NCBI RefSeq assembly: GCF_031458325.1
Contig: NZ_JAVDYG010000001.1
Span: 2,914,001-2,978,000 of the forward strand
Reading direction: 5' to 3'
Source of the DNA: Nocardioides marmoribigeumensis
GTDB taxonomy: Bacteria; Actinomycetota; Actinomycetes; Propionibacteriales; Nocardioidaceae
Length of the DNA stretch: 64,000 nucleotides
Shown: in pieces, positions 54,212 through 62,557 of the stretch
Numbering within the stretch: the stretch's first letter is position 1
Layout of the letters: the number at the start of each line of letters is the position of its first letter
Notes under the pieces: generated by a model
Databases searched by the model: none
What the model was told of the DNA's origin: nothing
Seen by the model: the letters and a program-made list of their open reading frames with translations, nothing else
Position numbers and translations under genes: made by a program

Positions 54212-57200
54212 TCAGCGGGCCGTCACGAGGTTGGACCGCGCGGAGAAGGCGCTGGTCCCGATCGCGTTGACCGCGCGCACGGCGAAGCGGTAGCGCCCCC
54301 TGCGCAGCGTCATCGAGAACGACCGGGCGCTCGCCGGGCGCAGGCTCGAGGTCGTCTGCGACACGACCGCTCCGGTGCTGCTGATCCGGTAGGCCGTGAC
54401 GCGGTAGCCGGTGATCGCCGACCCGCCGTTGGTGAGCGGTGCGGCCCACACCGCCTTGGCCGTGACCGTGCCGCCCGTCACGCCGGAGGCGGCCGTCCCG
54501 ATGCGTGGTGCGCCGGGCCTCGCGACGGGTCGGACGAGCCCGGTCCGGGCCTCGGTGCCGGCCCCTGCCGCGCTGACCGCCCGCACCCCGAACCGGTAGG
54601 AGCGGCCGTTGACCAGCCCGGTCACGGTCCGTGTCCGTGTGCTCGCCGCCTGGGTGTACGTCGCCACGGTGGCGCCCTGGCCGTCGTACACCTTGACGGC
54701 GTACTGCGTGACCGCTGACGTGCCCGCCGCTGCCGGGGCCGACCAGGACAGGGCGACCCGCCGGTCGCCGGGCTTGGCGGTGAGGCTCTGCGGGGCGGAC
54801 GGCGCCACCGGAGCGACCGGCGTGACGAGACCGGACCTGGCCTCGGCGCCGTCGCCCACAGCCGTCACGGCGCGCACGGCGACGCGGTAGGCCGTGCCGT
54901 TGACCAGGCCGGACACCGTGGAGGCGCGCGCTGACGCGGCGAGGAGGGCGGACGTCCGGAGCAGCTGTCCGCCGCTGGAGTAGGTACGCACGCGATAGCC
55001 GCTGACCGGGAACGTGCCCGAGGACGAGGGCGCCGCCCAGGTCACCTTGACCTGCTGGTCGCCCGCACTCGCGGAGATGCTCTGCGGGGCGCTCGCGGGT
55101 GTGCCGGCGGTCACCGGTGCGGACGTCGCCTCCGGGCTGACCCCCGCGTCGGAGACGGCCTGGACGCCGATCGTGTAGGTCGAGCCGTTGTCGAGCCCGG
55201 TCACGGTGACCGACGTGGTGTCGGTCTGGGTGCCGCTGACGTAGAGCCTCTGCGTGTCGTAGACGTTGACCACGTAGGTCGTCACAAGGTCCGAGCCGGA
55301 GTTCGACGGAGGGGTCCAGCTCACCGTCGCGCTGCTGTCGCCGGGGGTCGCGGTGACGGCGCGGGGGGCGGTCGGGGCGACGGGGGCCCTGGGAGTCACC
55401 GATCCGGTGCTGGCCTCCGGGCCGGTCCCGGCCTGGCTGATCGCGGCGATCCCGAACGTGTACGCCGTGCCGGCGGTGAGGCCCGTGACCGTGGTGGTGA
55501 GCGGCTGGTCGGCGTAGGAGAGCTGGTCGCCGACCTTGGCGTCGTCGTCGTCGTAGGTCGTCACCCGGTAGGCCGTGACGGGCTCGGTGCCCTCGTCCAG
55601 CGGCGCGGACCAGCTGACCGTGGCCTTCTCGGTGCCCGCCGACGCGGACTGGTTGCGAGGAGCGCTCGGGAGGCGAGGCTGCACCAGCGTCACGCTCGCG
55701 ACCGACTGCTGGCTGCGCCCCGCGCTGCTGATCGCCGTCACGCCGAGCTGGTAGGTGGTGCCGTAGGCCAGGTCCGAGAACCCCCAGCTCGTCGTCCAGG
55801 GGTCGACGGTGGTGGGGGTGAAGGGCTGGCCGTGGGTGTCGAGGCCGCTGCGGGTGACCTCGTAGCCACTGACCGGTGCGTCTCCGTCGACCTCCGGCGG
55901 GTCCCAGGTGAGCCCGGCGTACTGGGTGTTGTCGTCGGGTTGGACGCTGACATGGGCCGGGGCGGACGGAGGAACGTCGGCGTTGACGAAGTCACGCGAC
56001 ACCGCGGACCCCGTGCCGGCATCCGTCGTCGCGGCGACGCCGACGGTGTAGGACGCCCCGGGCGCCAGGCCGGTGAACGCCTGGCTCCGGGTGGACGAGG
56101 ACACCCCGACGGTGCTGCCGTCGGGCCGTGTCACCACGTAGCCGGTCACCGGCAGGCCGCCCGCCGGAGGCGGCTGCCAGGCGATCGTGGCCGAGCTGGT
56201 CGCCGGGTCCTTGGTCAGCGTCACCTCGGTGGGCGCGGCAGGCTTGCCGCAGCCGGTGACCGAGATCGAGTAGGCGCCCACGCTGGCGTAGTCGGTGTAA
56301 CCGGTGTCCGCGGTCCCTCTCCCGACCCCGTCGACCTCCAGGTAGTAGGTCGTGCCCAGGTCGAGGGAGCCGGTCCACACCGCGTCCATCCCGCTCGCGT
56401 GCTCCGGGTCGACCTCCGCCGAGGTCGGGTCGACCGCCGCGAGCTCCGTGCCGTTGCTGCCGAGCAGGCGCAGCCTGATGTCGAGGTCCGGGCCCGGCGG
56501 GGCAGGGGTGGCCGCGATCGTGGCGGGACCGGTGCAGGTCCGCGAGAAGGCGAACGTGTCCTTGTCGGTCGCCGTCGTGATCACGCCGGCCCCCGTGAGC
56601 AGGTCACCCGTGGCCAGGGCCGTCGCGCCGGTGCGGGTGTCGGCGTGGTCGTCGGGGCGCAGCGCCGCGCCGTGGCTCGCGATGACCGCGAAGTCGTCCT
56701 GCTGGTTGGACGCGCCGGTGTACTCGCCCTTGCTCCACTGGGTGATCGGGTGGTTGCCGGACCCCATGATCGGGGCCCACCCGTTGTGGCCGCTGTAGTA
56801 GTCGCCCGTCACCCCGCCGTCGTGCTCGAGCCCCAGGTTGTGCCCCACCTCGTGCGAGACGGTCTCGGCGATCTGCGCGGTGGTGTAGGTCATCTGCGGG
56901 AAGATCCAGGCCGGTTCGTAGGCGTCGCCGCTGCCGACCAGGTCGAAGGACCCGACGTACGCGATGCCGGAGCAGCCGCCCGCGCACGTGGCGGTGAGCG
57001 CCTGCTCGCTGGGGGTGATGAGAGCCCGCACGCCGTAGGTCGTGTCGCTGTCGGTGCTGCGCACCAGGGCTGCGGCCCCCGGGTCGGCCGTCGTCACGTC
57101 CACGTCGAACGGGGCGTAGTCGTCGGCCACCCGCTGCCAGACCTCCTGCACCACCGCGCGCTCGTGCCGGCTGAACACGGCAGGGTCACCGTCGGTGTCG

Positions 57201-57709
57201 AACGCGGGCTGGGCGACGGTGCCGTCGACGCCGCCCTCGTTCCAGGCCGTGCCGGTGACGAGCTGGCCGTCGAAGTCGAGGTAGATCGTCCGGCTGGAGC
57301 CCGGCTTGCTGTGCAGCGCGAACGTCTGGTCGTAGGGGTACGGCGCCACGTCGGCCGCCGCGCTGGGTCCGGTCGTGTCCGTGGAGGCCTGGGCGGTGTC
57401 GCGGGCAGGAGCTCGGTCGACGAAGTACACCCGCCCGGCGGTGTCGACCCAGGCCGTGCCGTCGGACCGCAGCAGGTCGGCGAGGTGCTGCGCGGACATC
57501 TCGTTGCGCCGCGCTGCCTCGGGGAGGCGAGCACCCAGGGCCTTGATCGCGGCCGCGCCGTGCGTGCGGTGCCCGACCAGCCGGCCGGGCGTCGGTGCGG
57601 CAGGCGCCGCCTGGGCCGGGGTCGGGGCCAGCACGGCGGCCGGTCCCACCAGTGCGGTCGCCAGCACTGCTGCGACCGCTCGTCGCCGCGTCCTGACGCT
57701 CGCAGCCAT
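54212..57709 (-). CDS. Secreted zinc metalloprotease (metzincin type) with seven fibronectin III domains
   Basis: The 1165-residue protein starts at the ATG at 57709, preceded by GGGGGA, giving a signal peptide (RTRRRAVAAVLATALVG...PAQAAP). The peptidase domain carries HEVGHNLGLEHDG (His286, Glu287, His290, His296), the metzincin zinc motif, with a Met-turn in PIMGSG. A pre-peptidase C-terminal-like domain follows at about 400-490, then seven Fn3 repeats of about 95 residues with the PxAPxxxxA...W.AP core. It is extracellular. Fn3 arrays usually bind polysaccharides, cells or act as spacers. It is divergent from a secreted protein of unknown function. Confidence 0.92.
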   Translation of the reverse strand: MAASVRTRRRAVAAVLATALVGPAAVLAPTPAQAAPAAPTPGRLVGHRTHGAAAIKALGARLPEAARRNEMSAQHLADLLRSDGTAWVDTAGRVYFVDRAPARDTAQASTDTTGPSAAADVAPYPYDQTFALHSKPGSSRTIYLDFDGQLVTGTAWNEGGVDGTVAQPAFDTDGDPAVFSRHERAVVQEVWQRVADDYAPFDVDVTTADPGAAALVRSTDSDTTYGVRALITPSEQALTATCAGGCSGIAYVGSFDLVGSGDAYEPAWIFPQMTYTTAQIAETVSHEVGHNLGLEHDGGVTGDYYSGHNGWAPIMGSGNHPITQWSKGEYTGASNQQDDFAVIASHGAALRPDDHADTRTGATALATGDLLTGAGVITTATDKDTFAFSRTCTGPATIAATPAPPGPDLDIRLRLLGSNGTELAAVDPTSAEVDPEHASGMDAVWTGSLDLGTTYYLEVDGVGRGTADTGYTDYASVGAYSISVTGCGKPAAPTEVTLTKDPATSSATIAWQPPPAGGLPVTGYVVTRPDGSTVGVSSSTRSQAFTGLAPGASYTVGVAATTDAGTGSAVSRDFVNADVPPSAPAHVSVQPDDNTQYAGLTWDPPEVDGDAPVSGYEVTRSGLDTHGQPFTPTTVDPWTTSWGFSDLAYGTTYQLGVTAISSAGRSQQSVASVTLVQPRLPSAPRNQSASAGTEKATVSWSAPLDEGTEPVTAYRVTTYDDDDAKVGDQLSYADQPLTTTVTGLTAGTAYTFGIAAISQAGTGPEASTGSVTPRAPVAPTAPRAVTATPGDSSATVSWTPPSNSGSDLVTTYVVNVYDTQRLYVSGTQTDTTSVTVTGLDNGSTYTIGVQAVSDAGVSPEATSAPVTAGTPASAPQSISASAGDQQVKVTWAAPSSSGTFPVSGYRVRTYSSGGQLLRTSALLAASARASTVSGLVNGTAYRVAVRAVTAVGDGAEARSGLVTPVAPVAPSAPQSLTAKPGDRRVALSWSAPAAAGTSAVTQYAVKVYDGQGATVATYTQAASTRTRTVTGLVNGRSYRFGVRAVSAAGAGTEARTGLVRPVARPGAPRIGTAASGVTGGTVTAKAVWAAPLTNGGSAITGYRVTAYRISSTGAVVSQTTSSLRPASARSFSMTLRRGRYRFAVRAVNAIGTSAFSARSNLVTAR

Positions 57710-57885
57710 CCCAGGTCCCCCGTCCGCGTGCGCACCCGCGCACACCCCAGCTCGGACGGTACGTCGGGAGGGCCGTCCGCGGGTGAGGATTCCGTCCCGA
57801 GATCCCTGCCGGCCCCGAACGGGGGACGCGCGGTCGAGCCGTTCGTCCCTCCCGGACCCGGGCGTGTGGCCCTAGCGTCCGTCCC

Positions 57886-58965
57886 ATGACCAGGCTTCTC
57901 GGGCGCCGGTCCGCGCCCTCGTCCGTCCCCGCCCTCGTGGCCGTGCTGCTCGCCACCTTCTGCCTCGTCCCCGGGACGAGCCCGGAGGCGAGGGCGTCGA
58001 CGCCGGCGCCCACCCGGCTGTCGCGGCTCCTGGACGGGCCCACCCCCGTCCCGGCCTCGTGCGGCCATGCCGCCGCCAAGGTGTACGGCGGCCACCGCAG
58101 CTTCGGCACCTACCACGGGGACGTGTGGCTCGGTCTGGACCAGAGCTCGTCGTTCGCCCGGCCCCTCATGACCGACGTGAACCGCGACGGCGTGCAGGAC
58201 GGGGTCGTGTCGATGACCTGCACCGCGGGTGGCGTCAGCTGGCCGGACTGGGTGCTGGTCTACACGGGCCGCGCGCGGCTGGTCGGCGCGATCAACCTGG
58301 GCAGTCGGTCCGACACCCAGGAGCACGCCAGCATCACCCGCATCGTCAGGCGCGACGGACGGGTCCGCGTGCACTGGATCAGCTACGAGGGCGCGGCCTT
58401 CAACCCGCGTTACCGCGTCGGGACCCTCGGCAAGGTCGACGGTCGTTGGCGCCTGGTCCACGTGCACCTCGACCCGCCCCGGTGGACCGCGGCCCCCGGA
58501 CGCATCGGACCGTTCCGGGTCGGCCGGTCCGCGCAGTCCTTGCGCGACCTCGGCCTGGTGAAGCGCTCGACGAGCGAGTACTGCTCGATGAAGTGGGACA
58601 CCCGCAACACCCCCAGCACCTTCTGGGCGGAGTTCCGCGAGGGCGACCCGGACGACCTCGACGGCGCCTGGGCGGCGCAGACCCAACGGATCGACCGCGC
58701 TTACGTGCGGACGGCTGCCGGCATCGGCCCCGGCAGCTACGTCCGCGACCTGAGGAACGCCTACGGGTCCCGACTGGTCAAGGTCGACGACGTCATGGTC
58801 GAGGGCGGCCCGATCGACTTCTTCGCGGTGTTCGGGCCCGGAGGTGCGCTGCTCTTCAAGGTGCCCGACGTCCAGTCGCCCAACGCATGGGACGCCGTCG
58901 AGGGGATCGAGGTGGCCAAGGGCCACGACCGGTCGAGCCTCCGCGTGGTCGGCGGCGGTTGTTGA
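57886..58965 (+). CDS. Secreted protein of unknown function
   Basis: The predicted protein has 359 residues and an N-terminal signal peptide (Arg-rich, then ALVAVLLATFCLVPG, cleavage near ARA-STP). The mature part contains four Cys (SCGHAAA, MTCTAG, EYCSMKW and the last residue), a DVNRDGVQDGVVSMTC segment that could bind calcium like an EF/VCBS loop, and beta strands ending GRWRLVHVHL. I do not recognise a family. It is divergent from the metalloprotease gene with 176 bases between starts; shared regulation is possible. Confidence 0.75.
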   Translation: MTRLLGRRSAPSSVPALVAVLLATFCLVPGTSPEARASTPAPTRLSRLLDGPTPVPASCGHAAAKVYGGHRSFGTYHGDVWLGLDQSSSFARPLMTDVNRDGVQDGVVSMTCTAGGVSWPDWVLVYTGRARLVGAINLGSRSDTQEHASITRIVRRDGRVRVHWISYEGAAFNPRYRVGTLGKVDGRWRLVHVHLDPPRWTAAPGRIGPFRVGRSAQSLRDLGLVKRSTSEYCSMKWDTRNTPSTFWAEFREGDPDDLDGAWAAQTQRIDRAYVRTAAGIGPGSYVRDLRNAYGSRLVKVDDVMVEGGPIDFFAVFGPGGALLFKVPDVQSPNAWDAVEGIEVAKGHDRSSLRVVGGGC

Positions 58966-58983
58966 GGCCCACGCGGGCCGGGC

Positions 58984-59367
58984 TCAGCTGAACGAGCCCT
59001 CGTCGACCAGCTCGGCGTCGTCGGCGTCGAACGACCCGGCATGGAGCTCGAAGTCGGCGTCGTCGTCCTCGTCTCCGTCCGGCCCGTCGAACCCGCGGAA
59101 GCCCTCGAACCCCGCGAGCCCCTCGGACCAGCCCGCATCGCCGTCCTTCGGCTTCACGTTGGCCAGGGCGAGGACGCCGGTGGGGGAGGAGATCAGGGCG
59201 TAGGTCTTCAGGGCCGTGTCGAGGTCGGTGAAGCCGAGGTCCTTCCAGCCGGCCAGCTGGGCCACGGCGAGGAAGGCCCCGGCCGCGGTGACGATCGTGT
59301 AGAGCGTGCGGCGCACCGAGGGAGGCAGCGCCTGCAGGGCGGAGGCGAGGGTCGTCCAGGGGTTCAT
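58984..59367 (-). CDS. Small holin-like membrane protein coupled to the lysin fusion
   Basis: In the 127-residue product, residues about 15-42 are a hydrophobic helix (RRTLYTIVTAAGAFLAVAQLAGW) and a second hydrophobic stretch follows (TYALISSPTGVLALANV). The long C-terminal tail is very acidic (DGPDGDEDDDADFE). Size, two hydrophobic segments and position after a lysozyme gene resemble actinophage holins. Its ATG overlaps the stop of the nuclease-lysin fusion gene (ATGA), so the two are translationally coupled. I cannot prove holin activity. No other phage genes flank it. Confidence 0.65.
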   Translation of the reverse strand: MNPWTTLASALQALPPSVRRTLYTIVTAAGAFLAVAQLAGWKDLGFTDLDTALKTYALISSPTGVLALANVKPKDGDAGWSEGLAGFEGFRGFDGPDGDEDDDADFELHAGSFDADDAELVDEGSFS

Positions 59368-61622
59368 CGTTGCTTCCTCTCCGGGAGCCGCTCGAGGACG
59401 GCGTCGATGTGCTGTCGCGCGACGAGCAGCTCGCGGCGCAGGTCGTCGACGCCGTTGCCCGTGCTGTGCACCCGCTTGACCCGCAGGGCGTTGAGGGGCA
59501 GGTCGGGATGCAGGGCGTTGACGTCGACGTGGCCGAAGCCGGGCACGTCGAGGATCGGTCCGACCCTGCCGTCGGAGTGCTGCCAGATCGCCGCCCGCCT
59601 CCACGGCGCCGGGATGCGCGGCTCGCGGAAGTCGTTGCTGTAGCGGGCGACCCAGAGCTTGCACCCGAAGGCGTCGTCGAGGTCCATCGAGGTGTAGATG
59701 ATCGGGGTGGCCGACAGGCCCTTGGCGGCCAGCGCCTGCCGGACGGTGCTCACCCAGACCCCCACCCACCGGGTGAGCTGGTCGCGCTGCAGCACGACGT
59801 GTCCCTCGAGGTCGAGCATCGGCACCATGTCGCCGAGCCGGATGTCGGAGCTGCGGAGGAAGTGCACGGCCTCCTTCTGGGCGTCACCGCCGTCCGGCCG
59901 GGCGAAGTGGTAGGCCCCGACCGGCACCCCCGCCTTGCGCGCCTCCCGCACGCGCTTCTTGTACGTCGGGTCGACGGTCGTCTCGCCGTCGGTGGTCTTG
60001 ACGTACCAGAACCGCAGCCCGGCGGCCTGCGCGCGGCGCAGGTCGAGCCTGCCGGGCTGGTGGTGGCTGGTGTCGACCCCGTCGAGGGTCCGGCGGGGCG
60101 GGAACGCCGCCCCCGTCGGCGTACGACGGGCAGGTGCGGCCGGCCTCGCCTCGCCGGCGCGGTGCCTCCCCGCCGCAGGGCGTCCCTCCGGCTGCGGGGT
60201 GAGGGGCTCGAGCCGCTCCGCGGGCGGGTAGTGGAAGACCGGGATCGGGCTCGGCCGCGGCGTCGGGTCCTTGGCGTGCCCCACCAGCCCGTCGGTGCCG
60301 TTGCGGTACTGCACGACCTGGTCGGCGGCCTGGGGGTGGAGCTTGCCGTGGTCGATCATGACGGCGTGGATGTGGGGGTCCCACGAGCGCGACCTGGGCC
60401 GGTACCACGCGGCGAACCCGAGCTCGCGCAGCACGCGGACCTTGTTCTCGTGGTCGTAGGGGGCGAGGTCGACGACGCCACCGCCCCAGTGGGTCTTGGC
60501 CGACGCCTTGACGGTCGTGTTGTAGGAGCCCTGGTAGATCGTGAGCGTGTAGCCGAGCCGGCGCTCGGCCTCCTCGAGCGCTGCCCTGGTCTTCCAGTCG
60601 ACGACCTTCTTGTTGGTGTCACCAAAAGTGGTCTTCTCGAAGGGAGGCGGCCAGTGCTCGCGCAGGGGAGCGGTCCCGACGGGCTTCTTCGCCTTCACCG
60701 TCTTCTTGGTCGGCTTCTTCGCGGCCTTCCTGGGCCGTCTCACCGCCTCGCTCCCGTCGGCCTGCTGCGGGATGCGGGCGACGGTGAGGAACGGGATGGC
60801 CTCGTCCGCCTCGCCGCGGCCGAGCTGCACGTGGGCGAGCCGCGCCGCGTGGTCGCTGTGCCGCTGGGGGCGCTTGCCGTCGCGGCCCTGGAACACCTGG
60901 CGCTCCAGCAGGCTCCACCGGAGCGTGTCGCCGTCGACGCACCACAACAGGTCGATCGACTTCTGGTCGACGGCGTACTTCACCGGGCGGTCGTCGATCT
61001 CGGACCCCATCGCCGGGTGGATGCCCAGGCGCCGGTTGTAGTCGCCGCCCCCGATCACGGGCTCGCCGGCCGCGGCGAAGGAGAACACCTGGTTGAGGTG
61101 CTTGGCCATCCCGGTGTTCCACTCACGCACCCGCAGCTCGCGGTTGGCGTGCGGGGGGTGGCTGAAGGCGCCGGCGACCAGGTGCAGGTTGGTGACGTGG
61201 AAGACCGCCCCGCTGGCGTCGTGCCGCAGGTGCAGGTGGGTGATGTGGCGACGGAAGTGCACCTTGGCGACCGGCGGGTGCAGCACGATCGCCTTCTTGT
61301 CGAGCACGGTGAAGAGGTCCTTGCGGAACGCGACCGGCTCGCTGTTGTCGTCGGCGCCGTAGAAGACCTCCCACTCGGCGGCCGGGAACGCCTGCGCGAC
61401 GAGCGGCCGGTAGCGGGCCGCGATCTCCTGCAGGAGCACGATGTCGGCGGCCTCGGCGTTCTCCCGCAGGTCCTCGAGGGCCTGGTCGTCGGTGAGCGCT
61501 CCCTCGGGGAACGACTGGATGTTGGCGGTGATCACGCGGAAGTCCGCGACGTCGGTCTGGGCGGGGGCGTGCGTGCCGTTGAGGGCGAGTGCCTCCGCCG
61601 GTCGGTGAGCTGTGCTGGTCAT
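59364..61622 (-). CDS. Fusion protein: EEP nuclease, M15-type peptidase and GH25 lysozyme
   Basis: The 752-residue protein starts at the ATG at 61622. Residues about 30-290 form an endonuclease/exonuclease/phosphatase domain with all motifs (ITANIQSF, LLQEIAAR, GGDYNRR, HSDH). A Lys/Pro linker (KAAKKPTKKTVKAKKP) follows. Residues about 325-450 are a zinc M15-type peptidase, with HWGGGVVDL (His378, Asp385) and DPHIH (His417, His419). After a Pro/Arg linker, residues about 510-715 are a GH25 lysozyme (GVDTSHHQPG, GAYHFARP, MLDLEG). There is no signal peptide, so export needs a holin or lysis. It is translationally coupled to the holin-like gene. A peptidoglycan-cleaving module joined to a nuclease is unusual. 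Confidence 0.85.
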   Translation of the reverse strand: MTSTAHRPAEALALNGTHAPAQTDVADFRVITANIQSFPEGALTDDQALEDLRENAEAADIVLLQEIAARYRPLVAQAFPAAEWEVFYGADDNSEPVAFRKDLFTVLDKKAIVLHPPVAKVHFRRHITHLHLRHDASGAVFHVTNLHLVAGAFSHPPHANRELRVREWNTGMAKHLNQVFSFAAAGEPVIGGGDYNRRLGIHPAMGSEIDDRPVKYAVDQKSIDLLWCVDGDTLRWSLLERQVFQGRDGKRPQRHSDHAARLAHVQLGRGEADEAIPFLTVARIPQQADGSEAVRRPRKAAKKPTKKTVKAKKPVGTAPLREHWPPPFEKTTFGDTNKKVVDWKTRAALEEAERRLGYTLTIYQGSYNTTVKASAKTHWGGGVVDLAPYDHENKVRVLRELGFAAWYRPRSRSWDPHIHAVMIDHGKLHPQAADQVVQYRNGTDGLVGHAKDPTPRPSPIPVFHYPPAERLEPLTPQPEGRPAAGRHRAGEARPAAPARRTPTGAAFPPRRTLDGVDTSHHQPGRLDLRRAQAAGLRFWYVKTTDGETTVDPTYKKRVREARKAGVPVGAYHFARPDGGDAQKEAVHFLRSSDIRLGDMVPMLDLEGHVVLQRDQLTRWVGVWVSTVRQALAAKGLSATPIIYTSMDLDDAFGCKLWVARYSNDFREPRIPAPWRRAAIWQHSDGRVGPILDVPGFGHVDVNALHPDLPLNALRVKRVHSTGNGVDDLRRELLVARQHIDAVLERLPERKQR

Positions 61623-61779
61623 GGCCACCTCGGTTCGCCGGAGGGGCATCCCGCGGGGGACGTGACGGGAGTGGCCCCTTTCCTCCCATGAGGGCAGAGT
61701 GCAGCGGGGTGATACCAGGGAGAAGGCCCGAGGTCTGGACCGACCTTCGTCCCGTTCCCGGTGTGGTTGGCTGACCGGC

Positions 61780-62520
61780 GTGACTGGCGTGGCGGACAGC
61801 GGACCGGGGTCGGGCGGCGCTCTCGTCGTCGGCGGCAGCGGAGGGATCGGGCGCGTGGTCGCCGCGGCACTGCGGGCCGACGGCGTGCCGACCGGGGTCA
61901 CCTTCCGCTCCACCGCCACCGAGTGGGACCCGGCGTGGCGGCTCGACCTGACCGACGCGGCCGCGTGTCGCGAGGTCGTCGCGGCCGCGGCCGAGGCGCT
62001 CGGCGGCCTGCGCACGCTGGTGTACGCCGCCGGCCCGCACGTGCCGATGCGGCACCTCAGCCGGGTCGACCCCGAGGAGCTGGCCGCCCAGCTCGACGGC
62101 GACGCGGCTGCGTTCTTCCGGGTCGCGCACGCCGCTCTGCCCGCCCTGCGCGAGACCCGTGGCTCGGTCGTCGCGGTGACCACCGCCGCGGTCGCGCGCC
62201 ACCCCGTCCGCGACGGGCTGTCGACGGTGCCCAAGGCCGCGGTCGAGGCGACCGCGCGGGCCCTGGCGGTGGAGGAGGGGCGGTTCGGCGTCCGGGTCAA
62301 CTGCGTGGCGCCCGGCATGCTCACCGACGGCATGGCCCAGCGGCTGATGGCCTCGGGCGAGCTGGACGACCACGCGCTCGCGGTGACCCGCGCCAACATC
62401 CCGCTGCGCCGCTTCGGCACCGCCGAGGACGTGGCCCAGGCGGTCGTCTTCCTGGCCTCCGACCGGGCCGGGTTCGTGACCGGACAGGTGCTGCGCGTCG
62501 ACGGCGGCTACTCCGCGTGA
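61780..62520 (+). CDS. SDR-fold protein lacking the catalytic Tyr
   Basis: The 246-residue protein is SDR-like: GGSGGIG dinucleotide loop, VYAAG in place of the usual NNAG, a Ser-like AVTTAAV strand, and RVDGGYSA at the end. In the YxxxK motif the Tyr is missing: it reads STVPKAAVEA, Ser-x-x-x-Lys. The enzyme may use another residue, or act as a binding or regulatory protein. The start is GTG at 61780; another GTG is 9 bases later. It is divergent from the nuclease-lysin fusion gene. Confidence 0.85.
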   Translation: MTGVADSGPGSGGALVVGGSGGIGRVVAAALRADGVPTGVTFRSTATEWDPAWRLDLTDAAACREVVAAAAEALGGLRTLVYAAGPHVPMRHLSRVDPEELAAQLDGDAAAFFRVAHAALPALRETRGSVVAVTTAAVARHPVRDGLSTVPKAAVEATARALAVEEGRFGVRVNCVAPGMLTDGMAQRLMASGELDDHALAVTRANIPLRRFGTAEDVAQAVVFLASDRAGFVTGQVLRVDGGYSA

Positions 62521-62557
62521 GCGCGCGCCACCCGGCCCGTCGGCGTACGACGGAGGC

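Noticed and set aside
58984-61622. Prophage
   Set aside because: Only lysin and holin-like genes are present; no integrase, capsid, tail, portal or att repeats can be seen between 51 and 64 kb.
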